Assembly (NCBI RefSeq): GCF_000499385.1
Contig: NW_013652080.1
Location: forward strand, 1-64,000
Reading direction: 5' to 3'
Source of the DNA: Eimeria necatrix
Lineage: Eukaryota; Apicomplexa; Conoidasida; Eucoccidiorida; Eimeriidae
Length of the DNA stretch: 64,000 nucleotides
A program made the translations under genes and the position numbers. The stretch's first letter is position 1. Every line of letters starts with the position of its first letter. Shown one piece after another: positions 1 through 13,200 of the stretch. The notes below the pieces were generated by a model. That model was given only the letters and a program-made list of their open reading frames with translations. It did no database searches and was not told where the DNA came from.

Positions 1-262
1 TGGCGCGAAGTCGGCGGCGGAAGCGGGTTTGAAGCCAGGGGAGGGCGAGTCAGCGGCGAACGCAGCAGAAGGTGCCGATGCGAAGAGCGTGCCTGGCGTC
101 GATGCCTTCGGCCTGGACAACGCAGCAGCTTCCGCCCAGGACCCGGACGCAAGCTGACGAAGAAGTCGATGGGAGTGTTGCCAAAGAAGGCAGCGGAGCC
201 TGGCGCGAAGGCGGCGGTGGAAGCGGGTTTGAAGCCAGGGGAGGGCGAGTTAGCGGCGATCC
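1..262 (+). repeat. Direct repeat with a 200-base period
   Basis: Bases 1-58 and 201-258 are nearly identical, differing at only a few positions. The segment encodes the GLKPGEGE motif. The copies are separated by 142 bases of unrelated GC-rich sequence. The period is not a multiple of three, so a single reading frame cannot carry both copies without an intron or a frameshift. Confidence 0.8.
2..157 (+). CDS. Possible 3' end of a repeat-containing protein gene (partial)
   Basis: The frame beginning at base 2 is open to a TGA at 155-157 and encodes about 51 residues rich in Ala, Gly, Glu and Asp, including GLKPGEGE and a terminus near QDPDAS. The same motif returns exactly 200 bases later (from 202), but in a different frame relative to the first copy, because 200 is not a multiple of three. 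This could be the last exon of a gene running in from the left, or a decayed repeat copy. No family was recognised. If the second copy is also coding, its frame runs from about 169 to a stop at 394-396. Confidence 0.3.
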   Translation, partial: GAKSAAEAGLKPGEGESAANAAEGADAKSVPGVDAFGLDNAAASAQDPDAS

Positions 263-396
263 GTCGTCTTCCGCGGCTACGCTTCTCGCACGGACATGTG
301 GTTCCTAATGTAGTTTCAGCCGGGGATCAGGTCGCTGAGAAAGATGCAGGGGTAGGGAGTGGTGCCACATCATTTTCCTGGTTCGGTTTCTTTTAA

Positions 397-3300
397 CCTA
401 TGTGAATGTTGTAGTTTGATATGCTTCTAAAAGTTGTATTCCTGATCTGGGTGAATTTTCTGAAGCTGCGGAATAGCTCTTGTATTGAAGCTGACTCTAT
501 TGCCGCGTGTTTTTTTTAACAGAGCGCGTGTCTGATTCCGTAATGTTGACTACAGCTGCCCATAGCTGATGTAACACACTCTAGAGGAGGGTGAACAGGC
601 GCGGCTTATGTTATTTCCTTGAACACTTATGGCTGCGTAACTCTTGGAGCATGTCGGCATTTCCGGGCGTAGCGAATATCCGCCGTCGGCATTTTTGGGA
701 TTGTTTCCTTTGAGATGTCCCGTACGCTTAAATTTGTGTAAACCTAGTATATTCATAGTTTTGTTCAATCATCAAGAGGTGTAATCTCTTTTACCTGCCT
801 CAAATGGCATTTGGCTTTTGGATGTTGCCTCGAAGAAACAAAGAGACGCCAAAGGCTTCGAGTGCGGCGATTCGCCTAACAAGACGCTATTCGTCCAACT
901 TATCATTTTCCCTCTTGTAGGAACAACTTTGTAGTTGAGGTCTCTTCTTGACTCTCTGCGTACGCGAGAAAGTGTTGACTGCTCCCTCCTTTTTACAATT
1001 CCGGCTGGCAGCAACCACCTGGAAGCTCACTGAAATGTTGTCTCTCTGTGAGTGCCGAATTATCGGTTTTCGTGCAATCGTTTCACGGTATCCTTACCGT
1101 GAAACGATGGCAAGCAAGCAGGTATTTCAACAGTTCGCTCACGTTTCACCTGCAGGTAGCTGGTAGTTTGTTGAGAAATCTGTTGCAGAAAGCTGCTGTT
1201 CCAACGCTTGAAAGTAAGCATTAGTTGGCCAGTTTGTTGGGGCATCGTACAGGGACAACGGCTACTGAACTTGAAGCAACAGCGCTGTGACCTAACTGTA
1301 CATTGGTGGTCTAGCACTATAGGGCATTTCTGTTTTGCCAGCAAATGCAGTCGCTTTTTACGAATGCTCTAGACCTGCTTGCTCCACTCACAGCAATAAT
1401 TGAGTAGCTGCTACTGCTTTAACAGTAGCGCTGCTTTAACAGTAGTGCTGCTATCCTGTATCATACGAAGAAAGATCAATAGCTTTATGCACGCATGCTT
1501 ATTCTTGCCGCTGGTCTAGTGTGATGCACCGGTTACTGACAACAACAGTACAAGATACGTGAGCACATTGGAGACTGAGGGAGCTTGCTGCGCCTCAGCG
1601 AAGCTCCGCGCCTTTTAAAGCTAGAACAAGGTCGCCACCCGAATCTCTCTCAAGGTTTTTCATAATGGTAAAAAATATTGACGAGGTTTTGGGTGATGAG
1701 TCAATGCGGCACTGTCGGGGAGCATCATTTTTCAATTTTCGGTGGGCTTTATACGAAGAATCATGTAGCCATTCGATGCGCTATGAAACGCAGAGAGTAG
1801 CAACTTCTCTTGAGCTAGGACTCCATTTGCTATCGTTTTGCCTAGCTCGTCGCTTTTTCGGGGCATTCCCGGTCTTAATCGAATCAAAAACTAAATAATT
1901 CTCCTAGGCTTGCAAACACAGGCGCATGTTTGAATTCATACTAACACATTACAAAGAAGAGCCTTTTTGTTATTCCTTCTTTCAACCATGCTATTTTGGT
2001 AGTATTGCGCAATCAGTGTGATGCCAATATGTGCCTAAATTATCAGCATCCACGGATGCAAACGAGGAGCAGGTTTGCGATTACTCACTCAATACTATTT
2101 TCAGCTTTCAACTCCACGAAACGCCCAAGTTCCTTGACATCTAGAAGGGCACACGATTATGCATCTGTACATTTCAGAATGAAAAGAAACGTTGAAACGT
2201 TGCACGGGCCTTGGCAGCGTCCTTGGCAGCTTAGGACACCCTTTCTGCATTCCCTGGGAAGAATGTAAAATTCGGTGCTTCCGGAGCAATAATGGCTGCT
2301 TTAGCATACAGTGACAAGCTTTTTACTTCTTCACTGCAAAGTCCTTTGGAGCAAAACTGGGTTATTCTGCAGTCACCAAAAGCAATCTGTATGGCACTGA
2401 CTTCCTGCTGGATGTAACAGCAGAAGTAACGAGATAAATGTAGTAGTTTTCAAAGTTGACAAAGGCCTTGTATTGCTCAGTGATGGTCCTGTCAACCAGA
2501 GTTCGTTAAGGTAAAAATGGACAAACGAACCGACTGACTGTCTTCAACTAGTATCAGTCTAGCGCTTTTGCACACGTCGTATTTTCCACATTCACTACAC
2601 TGATTGAGGCGAAAAGCAGGAAAGGTTAAAAAAACGTGACGAATCCGATAAGTGAGCCAAATTGAAAAGGGCAAATATGAAGGAGGGCAAAAGGAATGCT
2701 AAGGGACACCAAAAGGGATAGTAAGCTTGCAAGTGTTTATTCTGTTTCTTTTCAGCGCTGCGTGCTGTCAACAGCAGCTGTTCCACATGCTGTGCTGAAT
2801 TACTCCACAAGGTGTCAACTCGCAAGCATACCCACATGAGACCAGAGGCTTTTGCTGCTCACGCTGTCTTTGATTGGAGACGGCTCTGGGAAACCTGCCT
2901 CCTGCGTCACTCGGAAAAATGCTGCGCTGGGAGCGCTGCTCAAGACTTCAAGCAAGAATCGCAGCAAATATCTCCCTTGTAAGGCTCGCCTTGAAAAACA
3001 TTCAAGGTCGCATAATTCGAGTGAGTTTCTTGCAATGTCAAGTAGATAGCTCAATGGTGGCTTTCTGTGGCTCCTGCGTTCTGTGAGTGGTCACTGCGCC
3101 CGAGCCTCAGATGCAACAGTTTCCACTTTTTTTGGCATTATTTGTTTACAGTGTAACATTCTGAGTCTTTGTACATGATTGGTAAAGCCTGAGACCCAAA
3201 CTGCTCAACTAACCAAACTGCTCAACTAACCCTCGACATCACGCCGTAATTGTTTGCAGTCAACCCTGAACCGTTTTTCCTAAGCCGGCGAATACAAGAC

Positions 3301-6300
3301 ATAGGTCTTCAAGCGTCATACGTCTTTCATGGATAAGCACACAGATTTTCTTCTGGTGTCATTACGCAATCGTTTAATGAACTTAAACGATGACTGGGCA
3401 ATGTACGGTCCCATCTCAAAAGGCAGTGTTGCGGTTGTTCGGTATGTGATGCTCAGCGGACAACTGCGGCTTTTACCTTGGGCTTTTGAAAAACATGGCA
3501 TGTTAATAGTAGCGTACAGAGGAGTTTTAGTTCTACCTGAAAAAAGCCGTCACGTGCACAGAGGAATCCAGAAACAGTCGGAAGCTTAGGAGCATGCATG
3601 CCTATGATGGGCGGGAAACAATAGGCCTCGAATGAAACGCATCGACTAATCTGTCTTGACAAATTTAAATCAATAACGGAGAAACGATAGAAACCACAAC
3701 TGTTACAAGTGCAGTGCAAATGCCTAGGATCCTTTTTGGTGAGAGGTATCTCGTGAAGCCACATTCGACTTTGTAAGGCGGCGTTTCAGCCAATGAGTTT
3801 CAGTCACTCAAACAAAATGAACAGGCGATGAAATGTACCGCATGATAGGCTAGGTGCAGTGATAATGAACCCCCTGGCTTCAAGCTGGCCCGAGTTCAAG
3901 AAAACAGGGGCAGATGCACTGAAAGTCAACCAGTGTTGGCCCCGTGCAGCAGAAACTGGAACATGGGGGAAACGCTTATACGGCTTAGTTTCATGCTGGG
4001 GTGCTTGAAGTTGTCATACTGCTGTACATGCGTAAATGCTGAAGGCATTGAAGCACCTGCTGCCACACAAGTGAAACGCACGCCGTTGATGAGGAGCCTT
4101 TGGACCAATTATTTTTGTCATTCCAAATTCAAAGCATAGCGGCAATAACCGTCTATCGCTGGATAAAATGCTGCTTAGAGCAACTGCTAAACAGAAAATG
4201 CGCATTCAATCAAATTTCATGCCAGGCACTTGCCGCTTACATACGCGAGTGACTCATTTTGAGCAAAGTTCCGCATACTCTGAGCAACTTCATGTTTGTC
4301 GCGTCTTGCGATTCAATAGTATGTACTAGTGTCTCCAGATGATCATATTTTGCTGCTTGCTTCAGCCTTGTCCCATCATTCTTTTTTTTAGCAATGGCGT
4401 GATGACCAAAGCCAGGTCAGGTGACCACGTTGTCTGCTTAGCACGTTGCTTCTCGTTTTATCAAGAATCGGTTGCATACAAAGCCTTTTTCACACTCATT
4501 TGAGGAGAAGCAACAAGCTGCGATTCAAATGATGCTGTTAATCGGCGGGCGCATTCAAAACCGTACATGTCCAAAGCCTTAGTTCTGTAGAGACAAAAAT
4601 ACGCCGTCAGAATAGATTTCCCCCCTCATGCAAACCGCATCCTGAGTCCATGGGGCATGCACAATGCAGTGCAAGTTCATGAAGGGCTATGCGGAAAAGC
4701 GTCAACTGCAGCTCAGATTTTGCAGCTCATTGCACGTTTTAGTTGCAAGCTTACGTGCGTAACGACCATATCACGGAAAATGCTCGTGACGCAGTTGTCT
4801 GTCCCTTTTCGTGCGTCTTGTAATGACAGGCCTCCACCTCCAAAAGTGTTAGTTCCTACAGTGCAGCACAACATAAGCGCAGATGGCCAACAGCGCAAGC
4901 AGCAATGTTGGGAAGATACAACCGTCTCAGTCTCTGGAGCAGCCCTAAGGCACGGTTTCTGTAACTGCCTTTGCTAAAGGTGAACGGCCAACGCTCCACA
5001 GCTACACCACTACTGAAGAAACTATGCTCAATGCGTAATAGCGCGCTTAGCTCGTGTGCGTGCGCCATGAGAGTATGATGCCTGTTGTCAGCCCCTCTAC
5101 GCTAGAGAATCGCCTCTTTATCGCACTAAGGAGCTCTTCAACATTGTGTCACGCGTCTAGGGAGTACGGCCTGCCGGTTTCCACACATTTACCAGTGGGC
5201 TTCAATGCTGATGCGACTTCTATCATAGCATGCCTCTCTTGCATTATGTCACTTTTATCGCGCTATTAGCCCTAATTGAGGCACTTCTGCTTACTTCACC
5301 GGCTACAGGGATAAATGCCAGTTTTCTAGGTAACTATTTGTTGCAAATATGCCGCAAATGTACTGTGTGGTCCCCCCACTTGTGAATCAATCGGATTTGT
5401 GGGCAGGCAGCTGATAAAATTGCTACTCACCAGCACCTCTGCTGCCTGTGCACCTTTCTGGTGGTTCAGAATAAGGAATCATTCCCCAAAGATGCACATA
5501 GATCGCGTAGTGACGCTGCCAAGGCGCTGTCAGTGGGGGTACACGTAACGCCTTTGCCAATCCGCGCTTAGCTCGTTTAAACTGTCGTCACGATGAAGCG
5601 CACGTTTTCTCACGTGCCTAAAATGTGCGGAGAATAGTGTCTTTGCACCTCTGTGTCGAGAGTGTTGATGGCTATAACGCTAATTCTATTATCGCCGGTC
5701 GTTGGCGCATACCCTACACGGCATTATGCCCCGGAACACACACAAGCTGACGTAACAAAAATCCCGTTTTTGTGTTTTCTCCGGCGAACAAATTCGTAAG
5801 GAAGCCGTGAGCTTAGACAATGTCAGATTCAATGAGGCGCGCTGCTTAGCTGCTGACATTTAGCAAGGTAGGCGCTAGAGTGCGGCGGGCGCCTATTCAT
5901 TGTATGAGGCCGTACCTTTCCAAAATGCCAACAGCCAATCGCCCGAGAGGACTGTAGCAGGAGTGACCTGCGTCAAAAGCATGCTGCCACGTAGCACTTT
6001 ACTAGTTGTGGGGTCAAGTAAACGAAGAAGAGCTCAACGGAACTATAGTCGAAGCCGTTTTTAACGCATCCAGTGCATTGGCTTGTCCCCGTAGTGGGAG
6101 AACCCTAGACAAGGGTCCTCTACCGTAGCAATACATTTGGGCGACAGGTTGCGTCATCCTGTGTTCCTGTAAGCCTTTCGTCGTTCTCGAAGTTTTAGAC
6201 TGCTCCAGTTTCTTTTAGATTAGCCTGCAGCAAGTAAGAGAGTGTAAGCCTGCGGGCCTGCCGGATTTCGCCTTGCAGATGAAATCGAGAGTGCCTTATC

Positions 6301-7798
6301 TTTTTGTCAAGCAGGTGGTGCTATGATCTTGGACGTCGGCGCATCATGCAAGGTGCCCCTGAGCTGCAAAGCTGCAGTGCCTTGTATACTTTTCCTGTGA
6401 AAGGGCTACTGTGCAGCAGTTTTCCATGGTGCGAGAAGGCGCCACTCTTGGCCAAGTTTCTCTATTGCTTCCTTTAAAGAGCCACTTCCTCTCTGCCCTG
6501 TGGGGCCTACGAGACAAACCAAAGGAGAAGCATTTGGAGGCAGGAAGCGCCTCTTCCTCCGTACCGAGCCCCCTGACGAGTACTCACATCTTCGTTGGCC
6601 GCGGGGCTCATGGCTTTGCTTAATGCTTCTGAGCAGGGCTGCAGTGCAGATTATTTAATGGCTGCGTAGTTCGTTTCCCCGCGAAGTGTAACCAGGACTG
6701 TGAGCTGCTGAGGAGAACAAAATTGTAATGGTGGTGAGTTTCGAGGGAACGGTCTTCACTCCTCGCGGCTAAAGCAGATACTAAAGGCCGCAGTGGTCAT
6801 GTTTGAAGGTGGCGTACCTGATGGCTACCTGTACCCTGCTCCCACATTATGCCTAAGCATCTTACGTTCTCGCTCATTGCGTGGTCCCTCATAGCCATTC
6901 ACTCCCTACTGACAGTGCAAATTATTATTACAAAATATCTCTCTATAATTAGGGAAACGAACTATAAACTACTTGCCCGGTTGAGAGTACGGAGGCTGCC
7001 AGCCCCGTTCCAATTCGTCCCCACCCTATGCTTGGTTTTCTTCAATTTGAACGGAGTAAACAAAGGCTCAAATTAGCCACACGAGAGTAGCTTTATCACA
7101 AATGTATTGTTTTAAATCCGTTTTGCCTCCTTTTGAGTGCATCCAGGCCGCAAAAGCTCTCCCTGAACTCGCTATGGGACTGGATGCTTTAACTCAGTGC
7201 GGATCAAAATTTTCCCTCTTCATTTTCCCCCGATTTTCGGCTTCCTCGCTTGCTGGCAACTTGCCGATATGCTTTCTAAGCTTATAATGTTTTGAATTGT
7301 AGGGGCCCGGCCTTAATGTTGCCACCACATTGCCGCTTCGAGCATTTGACAGGTGTTGTCTGCTCTCATGAAGTTTTGCTTGCATCATTGCTAAGCACTG
7401 GTGTCTTACGCGTCAACCAGGCATTGCAGCAAAAGAGGCAGACATGCTGACACAGTCCTAACCTGGCTCTAAATCAAGGCTGGCGCCTAGCCACTGGAAG
7501 CTTCGCGTGAACATTAAGAATACGATGTCACTACGGCTTCTCAATGAGGACTGTGAATACATATGAGCACTCCGCGGAACTCACCTGGCATTGATGCACG
7601 GCGTCTCTCCCACTTTCAACGGAAGCGATTGAGTAGCTATTTTCATCTACCAGCTGCCATAGCATGCACATCACCGCAGCGTGGTCATTGTGTGTTGCAC
7701 TCTGCGGTGAGCAATTTGGGTCGACTTGGAGGGATTTCAGAGGGGCATGAAATCCCGCTCCTATCAGTCAATCTACTGAAACTTGTACGACAGATAAA
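397..7798. other. Long gene-free, triplet-poor stretch
   Basis: About 7.4 kb in which I see no exon chain, no recognisable protein motif and only short scattered open frames on both strands (none much over 100 codons). CAG/GCA arrays, which fill the rest of the window, are almost absent. The only structures noted are a perfect hairpin at 1077-1108, a short near-repeat of an AACAGTAG string around 1420-1450, and a 16-17 base direct repeat near 3207-3231. It may be intergenic, or an intron of a gene I cannot see. Confidence 0.6.
1077..1108. repeat. Perfect 14-bp inverted repeat (hairpin)
   Basis: ATCGTTTCACGGTA at 1077-1090 is followed by TCCT and then by its exact reverse complement at 1095-1108. 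The stem is 14 bp without mismatch and the loop is 4 nt. It lies in the gene-free region, with no U-tract or gene boundary beside it that would explain it. Confidence 0.9.
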
Positions 7799-9301
7799 AT
7801 GCCAGTCCGTGTTAATCAGCGCGCCGTAGAGGCGCGGGAACGTAAAGCAGCAGCAGCTGCTGCAAAGGCAGCAGCAGCAGAACAAGAAGCTGAACGAAAG
7901 AGATGGGAAGACAATGATAAACTTGTTTCGCGAAAGCTAGAGAGAAAGGTAAGTGGGTACTGGTAAACGCTTTGCATGATTCAAACGATGAGGGTCGCCG
8001 ATGCGACGCACCGAAAGCCAACGTGATACTAGGATATGAAGCGTGCCATTTGGGTGGGATCATGCAAATAGTGACACATTCTGTTTGCTTTGGCTTACAG
8101 GCAGAGAGTCAGGCCAAAGCTGAAGAAAAAATGCAGCGAAAGATGGAGCTCCGCAAACTAGCGGATGAGGAGATGCAGACGTTGGCGGGAAATTCGACAA
8201 AGAAGGTAGGGCTGAGTTTAAGAAGTTGGAAGACGGGAGGAATAAGGTGTACTGATGGCATATGGTGCAGCATGTGCTGCTGCGTGTGCTGTTACGTCCT
8301 TCTTAGAACCAGTCCCCTACAAAACTGACGAGGGCTCAAATATTGCAGCGGCAACTGAGAGCTGCAGCAATGGAGAAAGAGGCATCTTCACCGTCGGTAG
8401 GCTTGTAGTGTACGGATGCACTTCTGGAAAGAGAATTTAATGACGACGTAGCGTTCTCTGCATTGCATGTTCTTGGGAATGAGTAATGCGTACGAAGTTT
8501 TCATGTTGATATGTTTCAGGACGAGGGTTCAGTGCTGCGTCTTGAGCCGAATATAAACCACGTGATGAGGGCGGAATCTCTACAAGCGCAGTTAGAGGGC
8601 AAGGATATTGTTTCGGGTGAGGGCGGTTTCTTTCTCTGAGCGCGCGGATATAGACGTGATATCTGGCCTTCATCTTAAGTTCCATCGCCGCTTTATCACC
8701 TATCTTTTGGCAGTGTACAGGATATTGCAGTTCAGGTTTGGCAACTTTTTGTGATTGGTGTATGGTGCAGCTTCAAACTTAGATGATGCTCTTAGCCAGC
8801 TTGCCGTGTCGGAAGCCGGCGGTGAGGACAGACATCCAGAGCGCCGAATGAAGGCGGTGAGACATTGCACCTTACTCTTTTCATTGGAACACATTGCATC
8901 TTTAGCACGTGTGAGCGTATTGCCGTAGACTTTTTGTTGTTTCTGTCGTGCTGCAGCTGCACCTGGTCTTCGCTACTTTGTTCTGTGCGTGTTTCTTTGT
9001 ACATCGGTTTTTCCGTGTGCCTTTTCGTCTATGCGGCAATTAGGCCTACCGTGCGTACGAAGAGCAGATGCTGCCGCGCCTTAAGGCTGAGAACCCAACG
9101 CTGAAACGGTCACAGCTTTTAGAGCTGCTTTCGAAGCAGGTACGTTTCATGCTGCCTGCTACGCGGCATTGCTGTGTGTTTGTGCCACACTGTTCTCATG
9201 ATCGAAGGCTCACTTTATCGCATTGTGATCGCTGTTTGGTCTTATTTGTATTTATGCAGTGGAAGAAGGCTCCCGAAAATCCATTGAATCAGTCAAGCTG
9301 A
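7799..9301 (+). CDS. CCDC124: CCDC124 / Lso2-family ribosome-associated protein, 7 exons
   Basis: Exons: 7799-7948, 8101-8205, 8307-8396, 8520-8616, 8771-8856, 9044-9139, 9260-9301. The total is 666 nt, or 221 residues, close to the human protein at about 223. All six introns have GT-AG borders and phases match. Family landmarks run in order: a basic Ala/Lys-rich N-terminal helix, WEDNDK near residue 36, KLTRAQI in exon 3, EDRHPERRMKA in exon 5, EEQMLPRLKAENP in exon 6, and a short C-terminus with PENPLNQ. Lso2/CCDC124 binds the ribosome between the subunits, guards idle 80S ribosomes and aids recovery of translation; this is family knowledge. The ATG at 7799 gives an N-terminus that aligns without gaps, so no earlier exon is needed. 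The protein has a short Ala run, but no large insert. Confidence 0.94.
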
Positions 9302-10269
9302 AGCTTTTTGAGAGCTTGTTGCTGCCGAACCGAGCTGTGATGCACGCATTGGAGCAGCACTTGCATTTGGAGCTGCGGACCTGTGTGCATCCACGGGCTG
9401 CGTTGTAGGCGCAGCTTTTAAGGCTCAGCCACCGTCTAAACCCCAGCTCACCAAAACCATCCTGCGGAAGGGATTGACTGTTGAGCCGGCCGCAAAACCC
9501 CAATAGAAGAGCACGATTGACAATTGAGCCGGCCGCAAGACCCCAATAGAAGAGCACGCAAGAGCCCCTCCCACATGATTGCATTGTTTGCGTGAAGCTC
9601 AAATTTCGACATTCCCTTTGCTGAACAGAGGACATGCAGTAGTTGGCGCTTTGTAAGGAAAGAAGGCGACCGACTGCAACTGAAGTAGAACAAGAAAGAA
9701 TCACAGTGCGTGCAGCCCTGTACTCAAAACACGCATGTGACTTGTTTTTGGAGTGCGGAGAGGAGGCTCACTCGCCAGGCTATATACAGAGCAGTTCTGC
9801 CTCTTCATCCACGGAGTCTCTCAACGCATACTTGCTGGGTTTGCTGGGTCAGTACTTGTCATTTTACGTACTCTGAACTCGAACTACTCTTCCTCAGCTG
9901 CAACGATAGGCGTTTACTCTGTCACAAAGCCTACTAGGTTGAATGGTAGGAATCACCGGCGGCCGGCCGGAGAGTGCGTTGGGAGTGCGGCACATTTTGC
10001 CAGCGTTACACAGTTAGCGGGGGAATCCTGTCGAATCGAGCAAGCTTGGCTACACATTGCTACACAGGCCACGTTAGGTACGCATAGGACAGGCTGGATT
10101 TCAATTCGCTCGCTGTTCTGTCAGTACACCTCCATGGTGAGGTGACCATGTTGGGTCTACATTACAGTGGAACACGATGCGGCTTGCCAGTCTTAAGGGG
10201 CTCGCCATCACCGTTAGTCACCGTCCGGCGCGTTAAAGACTAGGGGTGGTGGTTTCTACAGTTTTTGGT
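9302..10269. other. Intergenic region between CCDC124 and a convergent coiled-coil gene
   Basis: The two flanking genes converge here. No exon was recognised; open frames on both strands overlap each other and lack family motifs. The stretch contains a 43-bp tandem duplication, listed separately. Confidence 0.6.
9474..9559. repeat. 43-bp tandem duplication
   Basis: Two adjacent copies, 9474-9516 and 9517-9559, differ at about three positions. Each includes TTGAGCCGGCCGCAA and AATAGAAGAGCACG. It sits about 170 bp past the CCDC124 stop codon, probably in 3' untranslated or intergenic DNA. Confidence 0.85.
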
Positions 10270-13200
10270 TCATGTAGTACCAACATTAGGCTCCGCTGCA
10301 ACATCTGAGGTTCCCATTGTTGCCTCTCTTGTCTTCGTCCCTGCGGCATCAGGGTCAAAACAACTCTCTCCATGTTGATTTGGCTCGAGTAGGCGGCTGC
10401 GTGCTTGCGCATTTGGACTGTTTAGCACTGCTGCTGCTTCAACATTCGTGTTTGTCGCCGCCGTGGGGTGTGCAGTAGTAGCAGTGACTGCGCCTTGAGT
10501 AGCACCGTCCACATCTGACGACGGTGCTTGGGCCTCTGCCAAGTCACTGCGAGCGTCCGATACGCACGCAGTCAACTCTGAATGCAACTCTACGGTGAGA
10601 GCGCCTCTTTGCGCCGACTCTCGATGACCACGTCCAGTCCCTTTCGAGGGGCGGAGGTTGAGAGCCCCCACAAAAGCTGGCGACGCCGCGCTGCCGGTAC
10701 CCTTCCGCCGCGAACGTGCAGCAGTCAGACTTGAGGTGCGCCCAACGCGTTCTGTGGGCGAAAGGCCTTCGCGCTGACTCTTGTCGTGTGCTATCATGGG
10801 GTAGGCTGCGGGGGGAATACTGCTGAACAACGGCATCGACTTAGCCGCGCGGTGACGCTCCCGAAGGACTTCCCAGGCTGACGGATTTGAGGCTGCGACG
10901 GTGCGCAGGGTGGACAGACGGGCTGGTGGCAGCGCACGGTCCGCGAATAGCTCATGGGCTGCTTGCCATACACTTCGTGCGACGCTGCCTAGAGTGCTTG
11001 CCTCTGTTCCGTCGGACTCAGATTCCTCCTCCTCATAGAGCTCAGCCCTTCCGTCTTCAAGTTGAATTATGAGATCGTTTTCTTGGTTCGCACGTTGCAA
11101 ATACAGAGTGGCTTCTTCGTGTAGCCGCCGACTGTCGCCTTCAGGTGTATCGACACTCTCTTGTGAATCGTGGTCTGAAATCGCCTCAGAGGGCTCTCTA
11201 TCTGTTGACATAGCCTGCTCCAGGTGTTGCAGCACTCGCGAGACGCCTGATGCCAGCAAGCCCGTGACGCTCCGTCCCAGCCTCTTTCTTGTGGTGGTCC
11301 CAGCCTCCTCTACATGAGCAGTGGTCGCTTCTTCACAGCTTTGCGGACTCTCTGCTGTTTTCCTGGGGTCACTCCCGTCACAGAACGGAGCAGATTCTTT
11401 GCCAAAGCTGCGTGCACCTGTCCTACAGCCAGCATCCGATGGGTCAACTTGACTCTGTTTGCTTGTGGAGGAGAGGGGCTTATCTGACGGCGTGCCATTC
11501 CTGTTCTGAGCAGCCTGCAGGACACCGCTGCTAGCCAGAGGGCCCTTTTCATGACTTCTCGGGGTGGAATCACTCCGTGGGGAAGCGCTTGCCTCGTGCT
11601 CATCCAAATTTTTCCTGAAGGCCTCTAAGCTCTCCAGTTCGTCTACTCTTGCAAGGGCGCTCGCGTAATTTTCCCGAGTTTTGATAAGCTGCACCCGGAG
11701 CCGCTTCAGCTCGCGGTGCTGTGCCTGCAACCATGCAGCTGACAACGTTAAGCTACACTGCAACACAAGCTCTTGGCGTTGCTTATACGGTCATAATTGA
11801 CTAAAAGGGGTTCGTGGACACAACGTGAAGAACGGAACGCGAACTACTACTTCTTGGAGTGACTACTGTGCGCAAGCACTATTCTACTCAACTGCACTGC
11901 GAAACGCAGCAAAAGGGAGCAATTTTGCTAACTTTGTTTCGTTCCATAAGAATCTGTAGAGCCGTTTGATACTCTTCAATGCGAAACCCCCCTGCGGCCG
12001 CCACGTCCTAAATAAGCACCCGTAAGCCAAAAAACGAACACAGGGAAATATTTTGATGCCAAATTAATCGGCCACAGATCACTCTAGCCGCGTAAGAAGG
12101 TGAAGCTAAGCAGCTACGGATAAAAAGGGACACCATAGAGCTGCGTTGCGGACTCACTGCTGCCTCAACTCGGGCTACGTTGACTTCCCCTTTAAGGGCC
12201 TCATTTTCCTTCTTGAGAGTCGCTGCTTCCTTAGTTACCTTTTCTAGCTGCATCCGCAGCTCCTCCAGTTCTCGCTGTGGCCGCATAGAACACACGACGA
12301 GAATTCAGTGCTCGCACGCCGATTCAAGGAAGCTTTGCTCAGGATGATGCCACAAAATGCCGCACATGAATACGCCTTAAGCTCATGCCATAATCTGCAG
12401 AAAAAATAGTGTCACCTCTTTCGCGGTGACCTTCGTTTTATACTCCTCCACATGGCGGCGGTGTTCTGCAACGCTGTCTTGAATACCGCTTTGGATCTGC
12501 TGCAGCGTTGCCTCCAAGTCATCTCTCTCCTGCGCCGTCGTCAACAATGCCGTTTCGCATTCTCGAAGTTTCGCCACGAGAAATGTCTTCACCTAAAAAC
12601 GAGAGGCAGGTAAAGCATTCACTCACGCCTAGTTTTCGACTTGACAGGCTTACCGTCTATTTCGACGAAATAGGCAGTAAAACATATGAAGGGTACGGAG
12701 TAGCCATTGGTGTACCTGTACCTGTTGCAAGTTTGTTATCATCGCCTCCATATCCTCTTGCAGTAATCTGGTGGCCGCTAATTCGCTGCGGGCATCGGCA
12801 GTCTCTGCTATATCGCTTTCCACCTTCAGGATTCGTTCGAGCTCCGTTGAAGCGTCAGATCCTTTGAATATCCAGGAGCCCAGAAATGCTCGAGGACCAG
12901 GGGTCCTTGTGCTTTGCACATGAGGCAAGCCTGCTGCCAGATCTACACTACCACTTGTGTCTTCGATGCCAGAAGCCGCTGACTTCGCCGTTTGCCGGGT
13001 AGCTACCATTGGCGCGAAGCGAAAGGAAGCCATTCCAACCCCAGGCGTGCGCCTGCTGGTACCTGATGAGGGGTCCATATGGACCCCCGCGGAATTCGAT
13101 TCCTGGACTTCTCGGCCCCTGCTAGCCTCTCGTTTTGCGCCAGAACTGCCACCTTCCATCGCTCGGCCACTGGATGCAGTGTCAAGTCTCTGGATAGCTC

